7,538 nucleotides of DNA from Prolixibacteraceae bacterium (lineage in GTDB: Bacteria; Bacteroidota; Bacteroidia; Bacteroidales; Prolixibacteraceae). The notes under the pieces are model-generated. The model was not told where the DNA came from. It searched no databases and worked only from the letters and a program-made list of their open reading frames with translations. Positions 1-6,337 of this stretch are shown here, piece by piece. Made by a program: the position numbers and the translations under genes. The stretch lies in contig JAFGDX010000426.1 in NCBI GenBank assembly GCA_016931875.1, positions 1 to 7,538 on the forward strand. Direction: 5' to 3'. Within the stretch, counting starts at the first letter, position 1; every line of letters begins with the position of its first letter.

Positions 1-1
1 A

Positions 2-577
2 ATTGAATATTGGGCCACCACCGACAAGGCAACCCCGGTGAATTTAACACATCACTCCTTTTTTAATTTGAAAGGTGCCGGCAACGGAGATGTTAATGAT
101 CATATCGTACAAATCAACGCCGATTTTTATACGCCGGTGGATGACGGACTAATTCCTACAGGCGAAATTGCTCCGGTAGAGGGGACGCCTATGGATTTCA
201 GAAAACCAACTCCGATTGGCGAACGTGTGGGCAACGACTTTGAACAGCTAAAATTTGGAAACGGTTACGACCACAACTGGGTATTAAACCAGGCCGATGG
301 CGGATTGACATTTGCTGCCAAAGTACTTGAACCCAACTCTGGAAGAACAATGGAAGTGTACACCAACGAACCGGGCATCCAGTTTTATGGCGGCAACTTC
401 CTCGACGGCTCGGTGACCGGCAAACAAGGAAAAATTTACCCGTTTCGTTCGGCACTTTGCCTGGAAACACAGCACTACCCCGACAGCCCGAACAAACCCG
501 CGTTTCCGTCAACCATTTTGGAACCGGGAGAAGAATATTACTCTGTTTGTGTATATAAATTCGGCGTTGAAGAATAG
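2..577 (+). CDS. galM: Aldose 1-epimerase (mutarotase), C-terminal 191 residues; 5' end outside window
   Basis: Catalyses interconversion of alpha and beta anomers of glucose, galactose and related aldoses, feeding sugar catabolism. The reading frame is open from base 2, so the apparent GTG at 38 is an internal Val codon and not a start. The fragment opens with the family motif around [13 protein letters not shown] (catalytic His at fragment residue 18, bases 53-55). It continues with the [15 protein letters not shown] stretch, then GYDHNWVL with the substrate-binding Asp at about residue 90. [14 protein letters not shown] follows, with the catalytic-base Glu at residue 155, and the protein ends at TAG 575-577. 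Full-length GalM proteins run about 330-380 residues, so roughly the first half is missing because of the window edge, not because of gene damage. All key residues in the visible half are intact. It is followed 18 bases later by a terminator, so it is the last gene of its transcript. Whether it is exported (many Bacteroidota GalM are lipoproteins) cannot be judged without the N-terminus. Confidence 0.95.
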   Translation: MEYWATTDKATPVNLTHHSFFNLKGAGNGDVNDHIVQINADFYTPVDDGLIPTGEIAPVEGTPMDFRKPTPIGERVGNDFEQLKFGNGYDHNWVLNQADGGLTFAAKVLEPNSGRTMEVYTNEPGIQFYGGNFLDGSVTGKQGKIYPFRSALCLETQHYPDSPNKPAFPSTILEPGEEYYSVCVYKFGVEE

Positions 578-591
578 TTAGCTAAAAATAT

Positions 592-640
592 AAAAGTGCC
601 ATCCGCTCCTTTTGGAAAATACGGATGGCACCTTTGTTAA
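592..640 (+). terminator. Hairpin terminator after galM, probably bidirectional
   Basis: A perfect 10-bp stem pairs GTGCCATCCG (596-605) with CGGATGGCAC (622-631) across a 16-base loop. On the + strand the stem is followed by CTTTGTTAAATTTATTTCC. On the - strand it is followed by a T-rich run (TTTTATATTTTTAGC), so it could stop transcription from both the galM and the recX side. The T tract is interrupted in both directions, so efficiency is uncertain. The rest of the 164-base gap between galM and recX shows no other feature that I can support. Confidence 0.8.
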
Positions 641-741
641 ATTTATTTCCTTTTATGAAGATGCAAACCTGTCCGGACTACCAAACCATTTATTTTCACT
701 GGAAAAATACATCTGTTCCAAAAAGGTGACTTTAAAAAAAA

Positions 742-1212
742 TTACTCCAGCACCTCGTTCATGTACCGGTGAATCAGTTCGGGTTCAAAACCGCGCCCCT
801 GTGTGTAGCGGATAATCTGCCCCATTTTTTCGAACTTGTTTTTATTTTTAATTTTCCGCGCCTTTTCTTTCATTGTTTTTTGCAAAAGGTCAACATATTT
901 TTTCTCATCCAGCGCTTCCATTCCGGCTTCAATAATATCGTCAGTTAATCCTTTCATACGCAGATAGTATTTCATTTTTATCCGGCCCCACTTGTTAATT
1001 CTGAATTTTTCAGCCACATAAGCTTTTACATACCGTTCATCATCAATGTATTTTTCCTGTTTCAGGTAATTTATAACTTCAGCGGCCTCGTTTTCGCTTA
1101 ATCCGGCTGTGATAATTTTTTTCCGAATATCGGGCGAACACTGTTCCGAGCGGCTGCACAAAGCCGCCATATGCGATACCACCTCTTTCTTTTTGGATTC
1201 TTCGACTGACAT
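742..1212 (-). CDS. recX: Regulatory protein RecX
   Basis: A small cytoplasmic helical protein that binds RecA filaments and modulates recombination and strand exchange. The 156-residue length is normal for the family. Recognisable blocks are YIDDERYVKAYV at residues 55-66, KWGRIKMKYYLRMKGL at 74-89 and GRGFEPELI at 139-147. These correspond to the repeated three-helix modules of RecX. Cys19 and Cys25 form a CX5C pair near the N-terminus. I recall a similar pair in other Bacteroidota RecX proteins, but its role is not known to me. The start is the ATG at 1210-1212, which gives the full N-terminal helix; no Shine-Dalgarno is visible upstream, as usual in this phylum. It lies 99 bases downstream of the ABC ATPase gene on the same strand, with no clear terminator between them, so read-through is possible although the functions are unrelated. 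No recA is present in the window. Its 3' end converges on galM. Confidence 0.92.
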   Translation of the reverse strand: MSVEESKKKEVVSHMAALCSRSEQCSPDIRKKIITAGLSENEAAEVINYLKQEKYIDDERYVKAYVAEKFRINKWGRIKMKYYLRMKGLTDDIIEAGMEALDEKKYVDLLQKTMKEKARKIKNKNKFEKMGQIIRYTQGRGFEPELIHRYMNEVLE

Positions 1213-1311
1213 AAAGGATTGATTTTGAATTGTTCAGTTAAATATAATGAAAAATCATCCAATCGTTGAAACGAAATTAAAAAACCTATGGAGTGATGTG
1301 TTGGAAATCAT

Positions 1312-2052
1312 TTACAATTCGTCGAGAAACGATGCTTTTGCATTTAATTCCACCTTTACCCCGGTAAAAAACTCTTCGAGTTCGGCCAGTGTCGATTCTG
1401 TTTTTTGAACATCGCGCACCACTTTCCCTTTTTCAAGAATAACAATCCGTGTGCAAACATCGGCCACGTGGTCGAGGTCGTGGCTCGAAATCATAAATGT
1501 TTTTCCTTTTTCCGAAGCAAACTCCTTGATGATTTTCCGAAGTTTAAATTGTGAGGTCGGGTCGAGATTGGCAAAAGGTTCATCAAGAATCACCAATTCA
1601 GGATTTCCCATCAATGCGCCAACCACACCCACTTTTTTTTGATTTCCTTTGGACAGGTCGCGAATAAATTTCTTTTTGCCAATGATTTCGTCGTTAAAAA
1701 ATGTCTCAAAATCGGCAAGAAACTGAGAAATATCTTTCGAATTCATATCACGTAATTCGCCAATAAAACTAAAATATTCATCGGCTGTGAGATAACCAAT
1801 GGTAAAACTTTCGTCGATGTAGGCGCTGGTTAGCGATTTCCATTCTTCTGATTTTGAAACCGGGATTTCATTGATACTGACATTTCCTTTTGAAGCCCTG
1901 ACTAAATCAAGCACCAGCGAAAAGAAGGTTGTTTTCCCGGCGCCGTTGTTTCCTACTAAACCAAAAACTTCGCCTTTGGCAATTTTTAATTCGGGAAGAT
2001 CCAGAACAACTGTTCCGTTATACGATTTTTGTAAATTACTGACTTGTATCAT
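1312..2052 (-). CDS. ABC transporter ATP-binding protein, partner of the adjacent DUF5687-like permease
   Basis: The cytoplasmic ATPase subunit that powers an ABC transporter. In the 246-residue product, Walker A is GNNGAGKT at 34-41, the signature is LSKGNQKK at 133-140, Walker B is LVILDEP at 153-159, the D-loop is NLDP at 162-165 and the H-loop His is at 191. All are intact, so it should hydrolyse ATP. The signature is LSKGN rather than LSGGQ, a variant seen in small exporter-type ATPases of the ABC-2 kind. The Q-loop region reads SAYIDES, with no Gln. I chose the ATG at 2050-2052 (product MIQVSNLQKSYNG). The frame continues upstream to a TTG at 2110-2112, but that adds 20 atypical residues before the beta strand that normally begins these proteins. 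It follows the permease gene by 77 bases and is probably co-transcribed with it. It is the last gene of the padR set. The substrate is unknown; export or membrane-stress function is inferred from context. Confidence 0.93.
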   Translation of the reverse strand: MIQVSNLQKSYNGTVVLDLPELKIAKGEVFGLVGNNGAGKTTFFSLVLDLVRASKGNVSINEIPVSKSEEWKSLTSAYIDESFTIGYLTADEYFSFIGELRDMNSKDISQFLADFETFFNDEIIGKKKFIRDLSKGNQKKVGVVGALMGNPELVILDEPFANLDPTSQFKLRKIIKEFASEKGKTFMISSHDLDHVADVCTRIVILEKGKVVRDVQKTESTLAELEEFFTGVKVELNAKASFLDEL

Positions 2053-2129
2053 GATGTTTATTTTTTTATATAAAATATTTTTGAATCTGGTATTCTCTGC
2101 TCCCTCCTTCAAAACGGTTGGGGAGGCTG

Positions 2130-3605
2130 TTAACTTTTCTTATACGCGGCAATCATGCGGTGTTTTCGTTTCAGGTATTCTTTGCTGAAATACTCGATTA
2201 ACCGGGGGTGAAAGATAATTCCGCTTAGTCCCAACGTTCCCAAAACAACATAAGCCACTATATTTCCAAAAAGAGCTGTAATTATTCCGTAAACCGCCAT
2301 CGGCCCAAATAAAATCGGGAAGGTAATCAGCCATTGGGTTGCCCCCATTCCCTGGTAGTTAAACATGGCGCGCTGGTCGAGGTCGATGGATTTGCGGCTG
2401 TTTAATCCCAGTGCAAAAATTACAAAACTGTTCACCCCTATATTGTAAAGCATCACCACAAAATGAATGTACAGCACTTTGGGCGAAATGTACATATAAC
2501 CCAATGAAAGCAGATAAAATACCACGTTGGTAACCGCCATCAGAAAAAAAGCCGATTGCAGCACCTGTTTCATTTTTACGTTTTGCGCCATCAGCAGCGG
2601 ATAATAGCGACTGTGCCACGCCGGAAAAAACTGGCCGTACATCATACCAAAAATTCCGGTCATAAACATTCCGCCAAGTACCATAATAAATTCGGGAATT
2701 TCTCTGATTTCGGCATCCTGGTATATTATTAAACCGTAAAAAATAAACAAAACCGACATCATGGCGCTTGTTCTGGGACGTTTGTTCCGGGCTATCATTT
2801 TTACCTCAAGCGATAACATTTTGCCATATTCCCCAACCTGGTTGAGCCACGAAAAATCGTGTTTAGTGCCTTCTTTTTTCCGTTCGGCAAGTTCATCCAT
2901 ATAAAAACGGTTCCAGAGGTAACTGTGGTTTAACAAATACAGCGCTGCAATGGCTACCGGAAAAATAATTACTGTGGCGGGTTGGGTTATCACAAAATCG
3001 AACAATTTGCCAAAATTGCCGGTAACGTCAAACCATTCAAAATAATCAACCGCAAACACGCCCGCTGCCAGCGCCAGAAATCCGTAGAAAAACCAATTTG
3101 ATTCATTGGTTCTCCATTTGATATAAATGGCTAAAAAATGATTCACAAAAATCATTAATAACAATGCAGCCAGCCAGGCAAGTAACACAGGTGTTTCCAA
3201 TTCGTTTACCGCCGATTTAAATGTAAACGGCAGCAACAAAAACAGCGGCAAAACATTAAAAAAATGCAGCAACGATTTGTTGAGCATGTAACGGGCAATT
3301 TTTTTGCGTTTTACGGGCAACAGCAAAAAGGGCTGAAACCCGAACGTGGGCAGGTTTTGCATCATGACGCGAACAACCAGCTCAAAACCCACATAAATAA
3401 AAATGAGGGAGTTAAAAGCCGAAATCTGCGATTGTTCCGGAAAATTTTCCGAAAGATATTCGCTTAAATTAAATCCGAACATTAAAGCAACCAGCGAAAA
3501 ATAAAGCGCCAGAAAAATCAGCACACCTTTGGCAGCCATGTTTTTTCGCAGATATGCCGAGCGGGTAAGTTCGCGCCAGGCAAAATAAAAAAAACTTCGT
3601 TTCAT
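2130..3605 (-). CDS. DUF5687-like multi-pass membrane protein, probable ABC permease
   Basis: Predicted integral inner-membrane permease that pairs with the ATPase encoded just downstream. The 491-residue product has about 12 hydrophobic segments, near residues 26-46, 66-84, 112-132, 138-163, 172-190, 208-228, 282-296, 304-326, 348-372, 376-400, 425-445 and 448-466. A polar cytoplasmic-type loop lies at about 230-280 (contains MIARNKRPRT). The block QNLPTFGFQPFLLLPVKRKK (83-102) and the overall length match what I remember of DUF5687, a Bacteroidota family without a characterised substrate; this assignment is from memory. The start is the ATG at 3603-3605, giving a Lys/Arg-containing short N-terminus before the first segment. 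The C-terminus is basic (KEYLKRKHRM), consistent with the positive-inside rule. It is preceded by an 80-base gap with phased T/A runs and followed by the ATPase. ABC-2 style export is inferred; the direction of transport and substrate are not visible. Confidence 0.85.
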   Translation of the reverse strand: MKRSFFYFAWRELTRSAYLRKNMAAKGVLIFLALYFSLVALMFGFNLSEYLSENFPEQSQISAFNSLIFIYVGFELVVRVMMQNLPTFGFQPFLLLPVKRKKIARYMLNKSLLHFFNVLPLFLLLPFTFKSAVNELETPVLLAWLAALLLMIFVNHFLAIYIKWRTNESNWFFYGFLALAAGVFAVDYFEWFDVTGNFGKLFDFVITQPATVIIFPVAIAALYLLNHSYLWNRFYMDELAERKKEGTKHDFSWLNQVGEYGKMLSLEVKMIARNKRPRTSAMMSVLFIFYGLIIYQDAEIREIPEFIMVLGGMFMTGIFGMMYGQFFPAWHSRYYPLLMAQNVKMKQVLQSAFFLMAVTNVVFYLLSLGYMYISPKVLYIHFVVMLYNIGVNSFVIFALGLNSRKSIDLDQRAMFNYQGMGATQWLITFPILFGPMAVYGIITALFGNIVAYVVLGTLGLSGIIFHPRLIEYFSKEYLKRKHRMIAAYKKS

Positions 3606-3685
3606 TTGTTAAGGTGTTTTTTTAGGTTTTTTTTGAATTTCAATATTTTTTATTGTTAGTTGTTGTTTGTGCGTGAAAGTTACAT
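3606..3685 (-). promoter_or_regulatory. A-tract-rich intergenic leader before the permease gene
   Basis: On the + strand, T runs occupy 3617-3623, 3627-3634, 3638-3640 and 3646-3651. Their centres are roughly 8.5 to 10.5 bases apart, close to one helical turn. This is the pattern of intrinsically bent DNA, and in the mRNA it gives an A-rich leader just before the permease ATG. A small inverted repeat TTGAA-T-TTCAA is at 3633-3643. A single TTAGGT (3622-3627) resembles one arm of the palindrome upstream of padR. I see no clear Bacteroidota promoter (TTG / TAnnTTTG) here, so a separate promoter is not shown. Confidence 0.35.
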
Positions 3686-4396
3686 TTATTCAATAGCAAA
3701 TTCGGGGAATTGTTGCCTGAAATGTTCTTTAATTTTTTCCGGTACATAAAACAGTTCACCCAACATTGCGATGCTTAAGAAAATTATAAGGAATGAAATT
3801 ACTGCGACTCCAATGTCGTTTTGCAGGAACGAGACATTCAAAATATTCCTGAAATTAATAAACTGAACAGGAATCTGAACAAAAAGGATGGATGTATATT
3901 GGACTCTTTTAAACTGTTCTAAAAGCAAAAATTTTTTGCCGTTTATTTCGGAATTCCTGAAGCGTTTCGGAAATATTTTATAATAATAGTAGATAACAAA
4001 CACGGTTAATACTCCAAAATATGGAGCGATAATCCAAAGGTCATTTTCTGTCATTTTCAGTATTGTTGAAAGGACAAGTGTAAATATCAGTGTCATAAAT
4101 ACTTTGGGCCACCGAAAATAATCGAGCAAATATTTCCACAGCAAACGGTTGTATTTCCGGCTTAATTCTTTTTGTTTTTGCTCTTTTATTTTGCTGAAGC
4201 CTGTAATTCCAAACTTTTTGAATGTTTTTTGCAACGCCTCATCAAACAAAAGTTCCGGATTTTTTTTCCACTGCTCTTCCATTGATGATGCCAGGTGGTC
4301 AACCAACTCTGCCTGCAAATCGTAGTGAACCACAAAATGCCGCCGGCAAAAATCAAACAGATTTTGGGTTTCTTCGGTTGTAACGGTTCGGTTCAT
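3686..4396 (-). CDS. PadR-associated membrane protein with HAAS/DUF1700-like N-terminal helical domain, function unknown
   Basis: I do not recognise a characterised homologue. The 236-residue product has two parts. Residues 1-90 are hydrophilic and helical, including YDLQAELVDHLASSMEEQW (25-43) and EALQKTFKKFG (53-63). This resembles the helical domain often encoded beside PadR regulators (HAAS or DUF1700-like), where it is thought to sense or relay a signal. The second part has about four hydrophobic segments, near 97-115, 119-139, 165-183 and 193-214, and a charged C-terminal tail. There is no signal peptide, so the N-terminal domain should face the cytoplasm. The ATG at 4394-4396 follows the padR TAA with no gap, which indicates translational coupling with the repressor. 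A sensor or PadR partner role, or an accessory role in the downstream ABC transporter, is inference from position only. The stop is TAA at 3688-3686, 80 bases before the permease. Confidence 0.8.
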   Translation of the reverse strand: MNRTVTTEETQNLFDFCRRHFVVHYDLQAELVDHLASSMEEQWKKNPELLFDEALQKTFKKFGITGFSKIKEQKQKELSRKYNRLLWKYLLDYFRWPKVFMTLIFTLVLSTILKMTENDLWIIAPYFGVLTVFVIYYYYKIFPKRFRNSEINGKKFLLLEQFKRVQYTSILFVQIPVQFINFRNILNVSFLQNDIGVAVISFLIIFLSIAMLGELFYVPEKIKEHFRQQFPEFAIE

Positions 4397-4729
4397 TTAC
4401 AAAAATTCAGGATTTAACAATACATCCAAATTCCGTATAAAAGCTCGCATTTCATTCAAAAGGTTTAGCGATTCCTTCTTCCCGTTTTCAGTAAGAAAAT
4501 AATATTTTCTGGGCCGGTTGTTTACTTTTTTTATTTCGACATTTAGCAATCCTTTCGCTTCCAATTTATGGAGCGTGGGATAGAGGGCACCTTCGGTAAT
4601 TACCAACTGGCCGGCTGTAATTTTCTCTACCTCGCGTGTAATCTGGTAACCATACATTTTCCCGTTGTCGGTTAGCAGTTTTAAAACGATGGTTGAAAGA
4701 CTCCCTTTGTATAAATTGTTTTTTTGCAT
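4397..4729 (-). CDS. PadR-family transcriptional repressor
   Basis: A cytoplasmic winged-helix DNA-binding protein that usually represses its own operon and releases DNA on binding a ligand. The 110-residue product is the short PadR type. Visible family features are GKMYGYQITREVEKIT (23-38, second helix region), TEGALYPTLHKLEAKG (45-60, recognition helix and flanks), a wing near 63-80 ending RPRKYYFLTENGK, and a C-terminal dimerisation helix (85-105). The start is the ATG at 4727-4729, with only A/T-rich sequence upstream and no Shine-Dalgarno. It is the first gene of the set padR, membrane protein, permease, ATPase; its stop abuts the next start. The inverted repeat at 4753-4773 lies 24-44 bases upstream of its start codon and is the best candidate for its own operator. 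The inducer cannot be read from the sequence. PadR regulators next to ABC exporters are commonly involved in drug or cell-envelope stress responses, which is a hint and not evidence. Confidence 0.93.
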   Translation of the reverse strand: MQKNNLYKGSLSTIVLKLLTDNGKMYGYQITREVEKITAGQLVITEGALYPTLHKLEAKGLLNVEIKKVNNRPRKYYFLTENGKKESLNLLNEMRAFIRNLDVLLNPEFL

Positions 4730-4752
4730 GAAATAAAAATAACAAAATATAA

Positions 4753-4773
4753 ATACCTAAGCAATTTAGGTAT
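4753..4773. promoter_or_regulatory. Candidate PadR operator: 8-bp inverted repeat with 5-base spacer
   Basis: ATACCTAA (4753-4760) and TTAGGTAT (4766-4773) are perfect inverted arms around GCAAT. The arm spacing suits a dimeric winged-helix protein, and the site lies in the 90-base gap just upstream of padR. An alternative reading is a weak terminator for the secreted-protein gene that ends at 4820: on the - strand the repeat is followed by TTATATTTTGTTATTTTTATTT. The arms hold only two G:C pairs each, which makes a strong terminator unlikely. I see no perfect -33/-7 pair around it. Confidence 0.5.
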
Positions 4774-4819
4774 ATTTAATTTGACAACATTTTTTGTTTT
4801 CCTTATTATTCACTTTTTT

Positions 4820-6256
4820 CTATTCCAGAACATCGGTTAAAACCACGCCGTCTTTAAAACGAAAAACCTGTCCTTGTGAATTAAAAATTTCAACAGCAAC
4901 CACATAAACTCCCAGCGGTTGCCGCTTCCCGGTTTCATCTTCACCGTTCCAGGTAATTTCGCCGTTTGTTCCCAAAATTTTGTTGTTTGCAAGTTGTAAA
5001 ACAAACCGGCCCCGTGCATCAAAAATTTTTACATTTCCCACATAACCGGGTTTGTCAAGTTCATAATGAATTTTATATGCATCGTTGTATCCGTCGAAAT
5101 TGGGAGAAAATGCTTCAGGTTCGAAAGCCACTGCAGGTTTTGACACATCCGGAATTCCAGCCTGGGAATTTGTGTATCCCGGCGTTCCGTAACCTGATTC
5201 AGCGCTGGCAGAGGCCCAGTTTTCGGGCAGGTTGGTTTCTGCCCGCGATGAAACCCGTTCCAGCGAAACCCCGTCAACATCTGCCAGCCATTCGTTGTGC
5301 AGATTATCGCTATAAAACAGTTCATCAATAACTTCCATATTTTTATTCAGCAAAACCACCACATCCTCATCGTTGTTGTACGATGGCATTTTGGCCACCT
5401 GCTGAAAACATTCAGCACATTCAATCAAATAATAAGGCAAAACTGCGTTTGTATCTTTTGTAATTGCAATATAGCTCGCAGATTTCAAAAGATATTGCGG
5501 GCCGGCCAGACTGTACACCTGCGTTAACTCCAAATTGTCATCCCTCGAAGCCAGAAAAAAGTCTTTCAGAGGAAACGCGTTTTCTGAAACATTGTAAATC
5601 TCAACATAATCCTCTCCATCGGGAAAAGGGTTGAATAGTATTTCGTTGATGACAACCTCGCCCGCTTGTGCCGGCAGATATTCTTTTTCCTCTGCTGAAA
5701 CCACCACTTCATCAAAAATAACTTTATCGGCCGAATAGAAGTTGCCCATCCTCACAATCACCTGAAGTTTACTGCCGTTCAAATTGGTCTGTACAACAGT
5801 GTCAGTTCCCCAGTTTCCAACGTTTTCTGCATTTTTTTCAAAAGGAATTTCAGGGTTATTGTCCATCTGGTAGGAAACCTTAAGATATTTGGTTGTTTCA
5901 TTTTCACCGCTTCCGGTTTCCTGTGCAATAAGTTGAATGCTTACATTTTCGTAGCCTGAAATATCAATTTTTTCAGAATACCAAATTACTTCTCCGTTAA
6001 TATTGCAGCACTCAAACCTTCCTCCTGATGTAGAAACCGTTTTGGCATAATCGTCTTCATTGGAAAGCTGAATATTGAAATAATCAAGTGTCCAGGTAGA
6101 GATACCTTCAAAATCAACAAGGATATTTCCTGATTCATCACTCCACACCCCTTTATTTGGAAGAGAAAAACTTTCCCGCCATATTTCCTGTGCATTTGCC
6201 TGATTAAAAGCAGTGAGCAAACAGATTGTTAAGAATTTGAGGATATTCTGAACCAT
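4820..6256 (-). CDS. Secreted lamin-tail-domain protein with FlgD/CHU-like Ig C-terminal domain
   Basis: Exported protein, probably surface-associated, of unknown function. The 478-residue product begins with a signal peptide, MVQNILKFLTICLLTAF and onward, with likely signal peptidase I cleavage after Ala-Asn-Ala at residue 22. Residues about 23-195 look like a beta-sandwich module, with alternating hydrophobic and polar residues. Residues about 199-365 are a lamin-tail domain: VVINEILFNPFPDGEDYVEI, MPSYNNDEDVVVLL (290-303), GVSLERVS (329-336) and SGYGTPGYTNSQ (354-365) are its usual landmarks. Residues about 380-478 are a FlgD-like/CHU-type Ig domain: FSPNFDGYND (383-392), GYVGNVKIFDARGR (404-417), then WNGEDETGKRQPLGVYVV. 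The start is the ATG at 6254-6256; the frame extends to a TTG at 6275-6277, which would put charged residues before the signal peptide. Cysteines at 83, 84, 280 and 283 could form disulfides after export. It may be a type IX secretion cargo or a surface adhesin, but I see no decisive sorting tail. Confidence 0.85.
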   Translation of the reverse strand: MVQNILKFLTICLLTAFNQANAQEIWRESFSLPNKGVWSDESGNILVDFEGISTWTLDYFNIQLSNEDDYAKTVSTSGGRFECCNINGEVIWYSEKIDISGYENVSIQLIAQETGSGENETTKYLKVSYQMDNNPEIPFEKNAENVGNWGTDTVVQTNLNGSKLQVIVRMGNFYSADKVIFDEVVVSAEEKEYLPAQAGEVVINEILFNPFPDGEDYVEIYNVSENAFPLKDFFLASRDDNLELTQVYSLAGPQYLLKSASYIAITKDTNAVLPYYLIECAECFQQVAKMPSYNNDEDVVVLLNKNMEVIDELFYSDNLHNEWLADVDGVSLERVSSRAETNLPENWASASAESGYGTPGYTNSQAGIPDVSKPAVAFEPEAFSPNFDGYNDAYKIHYELDKPGYVGNVKIFDARGRFVLQLANNKILGTNGEITWNGEDETGKRQPLGVYVVAVEIFNSQGQVFRFKDGVVLTDVLE

Positions 6257-6260
6257 GATA

Positions 6261-6278
6261 TTTGCTTTTACAAGCAAA
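6261..6278. repeat. Short inverted repeat in the divergent asd / secreted-protein intergenic region
   Basis: TTTGCTT (6261-6267) and AAGCAAA (6272-6278) are a perfect 7-bp inverted repeat around TTAC. It begins five bases upstream of the lamin-tail gene's ATG on the - strand, so in that mRNA it would form a small hairpin just before the start codon. It could equally be an operator or chance in A/T-rich DNA. On the + strand the region also has TTG (6262-6264) and TAATTTTA (6283-6290), 18 bases apart. This is a near miss to the Bacteroidota -33/-7 pattern and a weak candidate asd promoter. Confidence 0.3.
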
Positions 6279-6337
6279 ATAGTAATTTTACCGCAATTTA
6301 TTAGTAACGCAGACTTATTTTAACAAAAAAAATTACG

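Noticed and set aside
38..40. GTG as a start codon for galM
   Set aside because: The frame is open to base 2 and the upstream residues (ATTDKATP) are part of the conserved mutarotase motif, so the gene begins outside the window.
612..815. 67-codon open frame on the + strand between galM and recX
   Set aside because: It starts inside the terminator hairpin, overlaps the 3' end of recX on the other strand, and its product shows no recognisable domain.
1213..1311. Possible terminator or recX promoter in the 99-base gap
   Set aside because: CCATAGG followed by TTTTTT on the - strand has almost no stem, and only near misses to TAnnTTTG (TAATTTCG, TATATTTA) occur without a suitably spaced TTG.
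2072..2079. TATTTTTG match to the Bacteroidota -7 element (TAnnTTTG) on the + strand
   Set aside because: It faces away from the neighbouring genes, which are on the - strand, and has no plausible gene downstream.
2053..2112. 20-residue N-terminal extension of the ABC ATPase
   Set aside because: It needs a TTG start, and the added residues do not match the usual N-terminus of ABC ATPases; the ATG at 2050-2052 gives a normal protein.
1871..2188. 105-codon open frame on the + strand across the ATPase/permease junction
   Set aside because: It is antisense to two well-supported genes and its translation has no family features.
4966..5527. Open frames on the + strand opposite the lamin-tail gene
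   Set aside because: They are antisense to a gene with a signal peptide and two recognisable domains, and their products are low in plausible structure.
6257..6277. Upstream TTG start for the secreted lamin-tail protein
   Set aside because: The ATG at 6254-6256 gives a standard signal peptide; the extension falls in the inverted repeat and is less likely.
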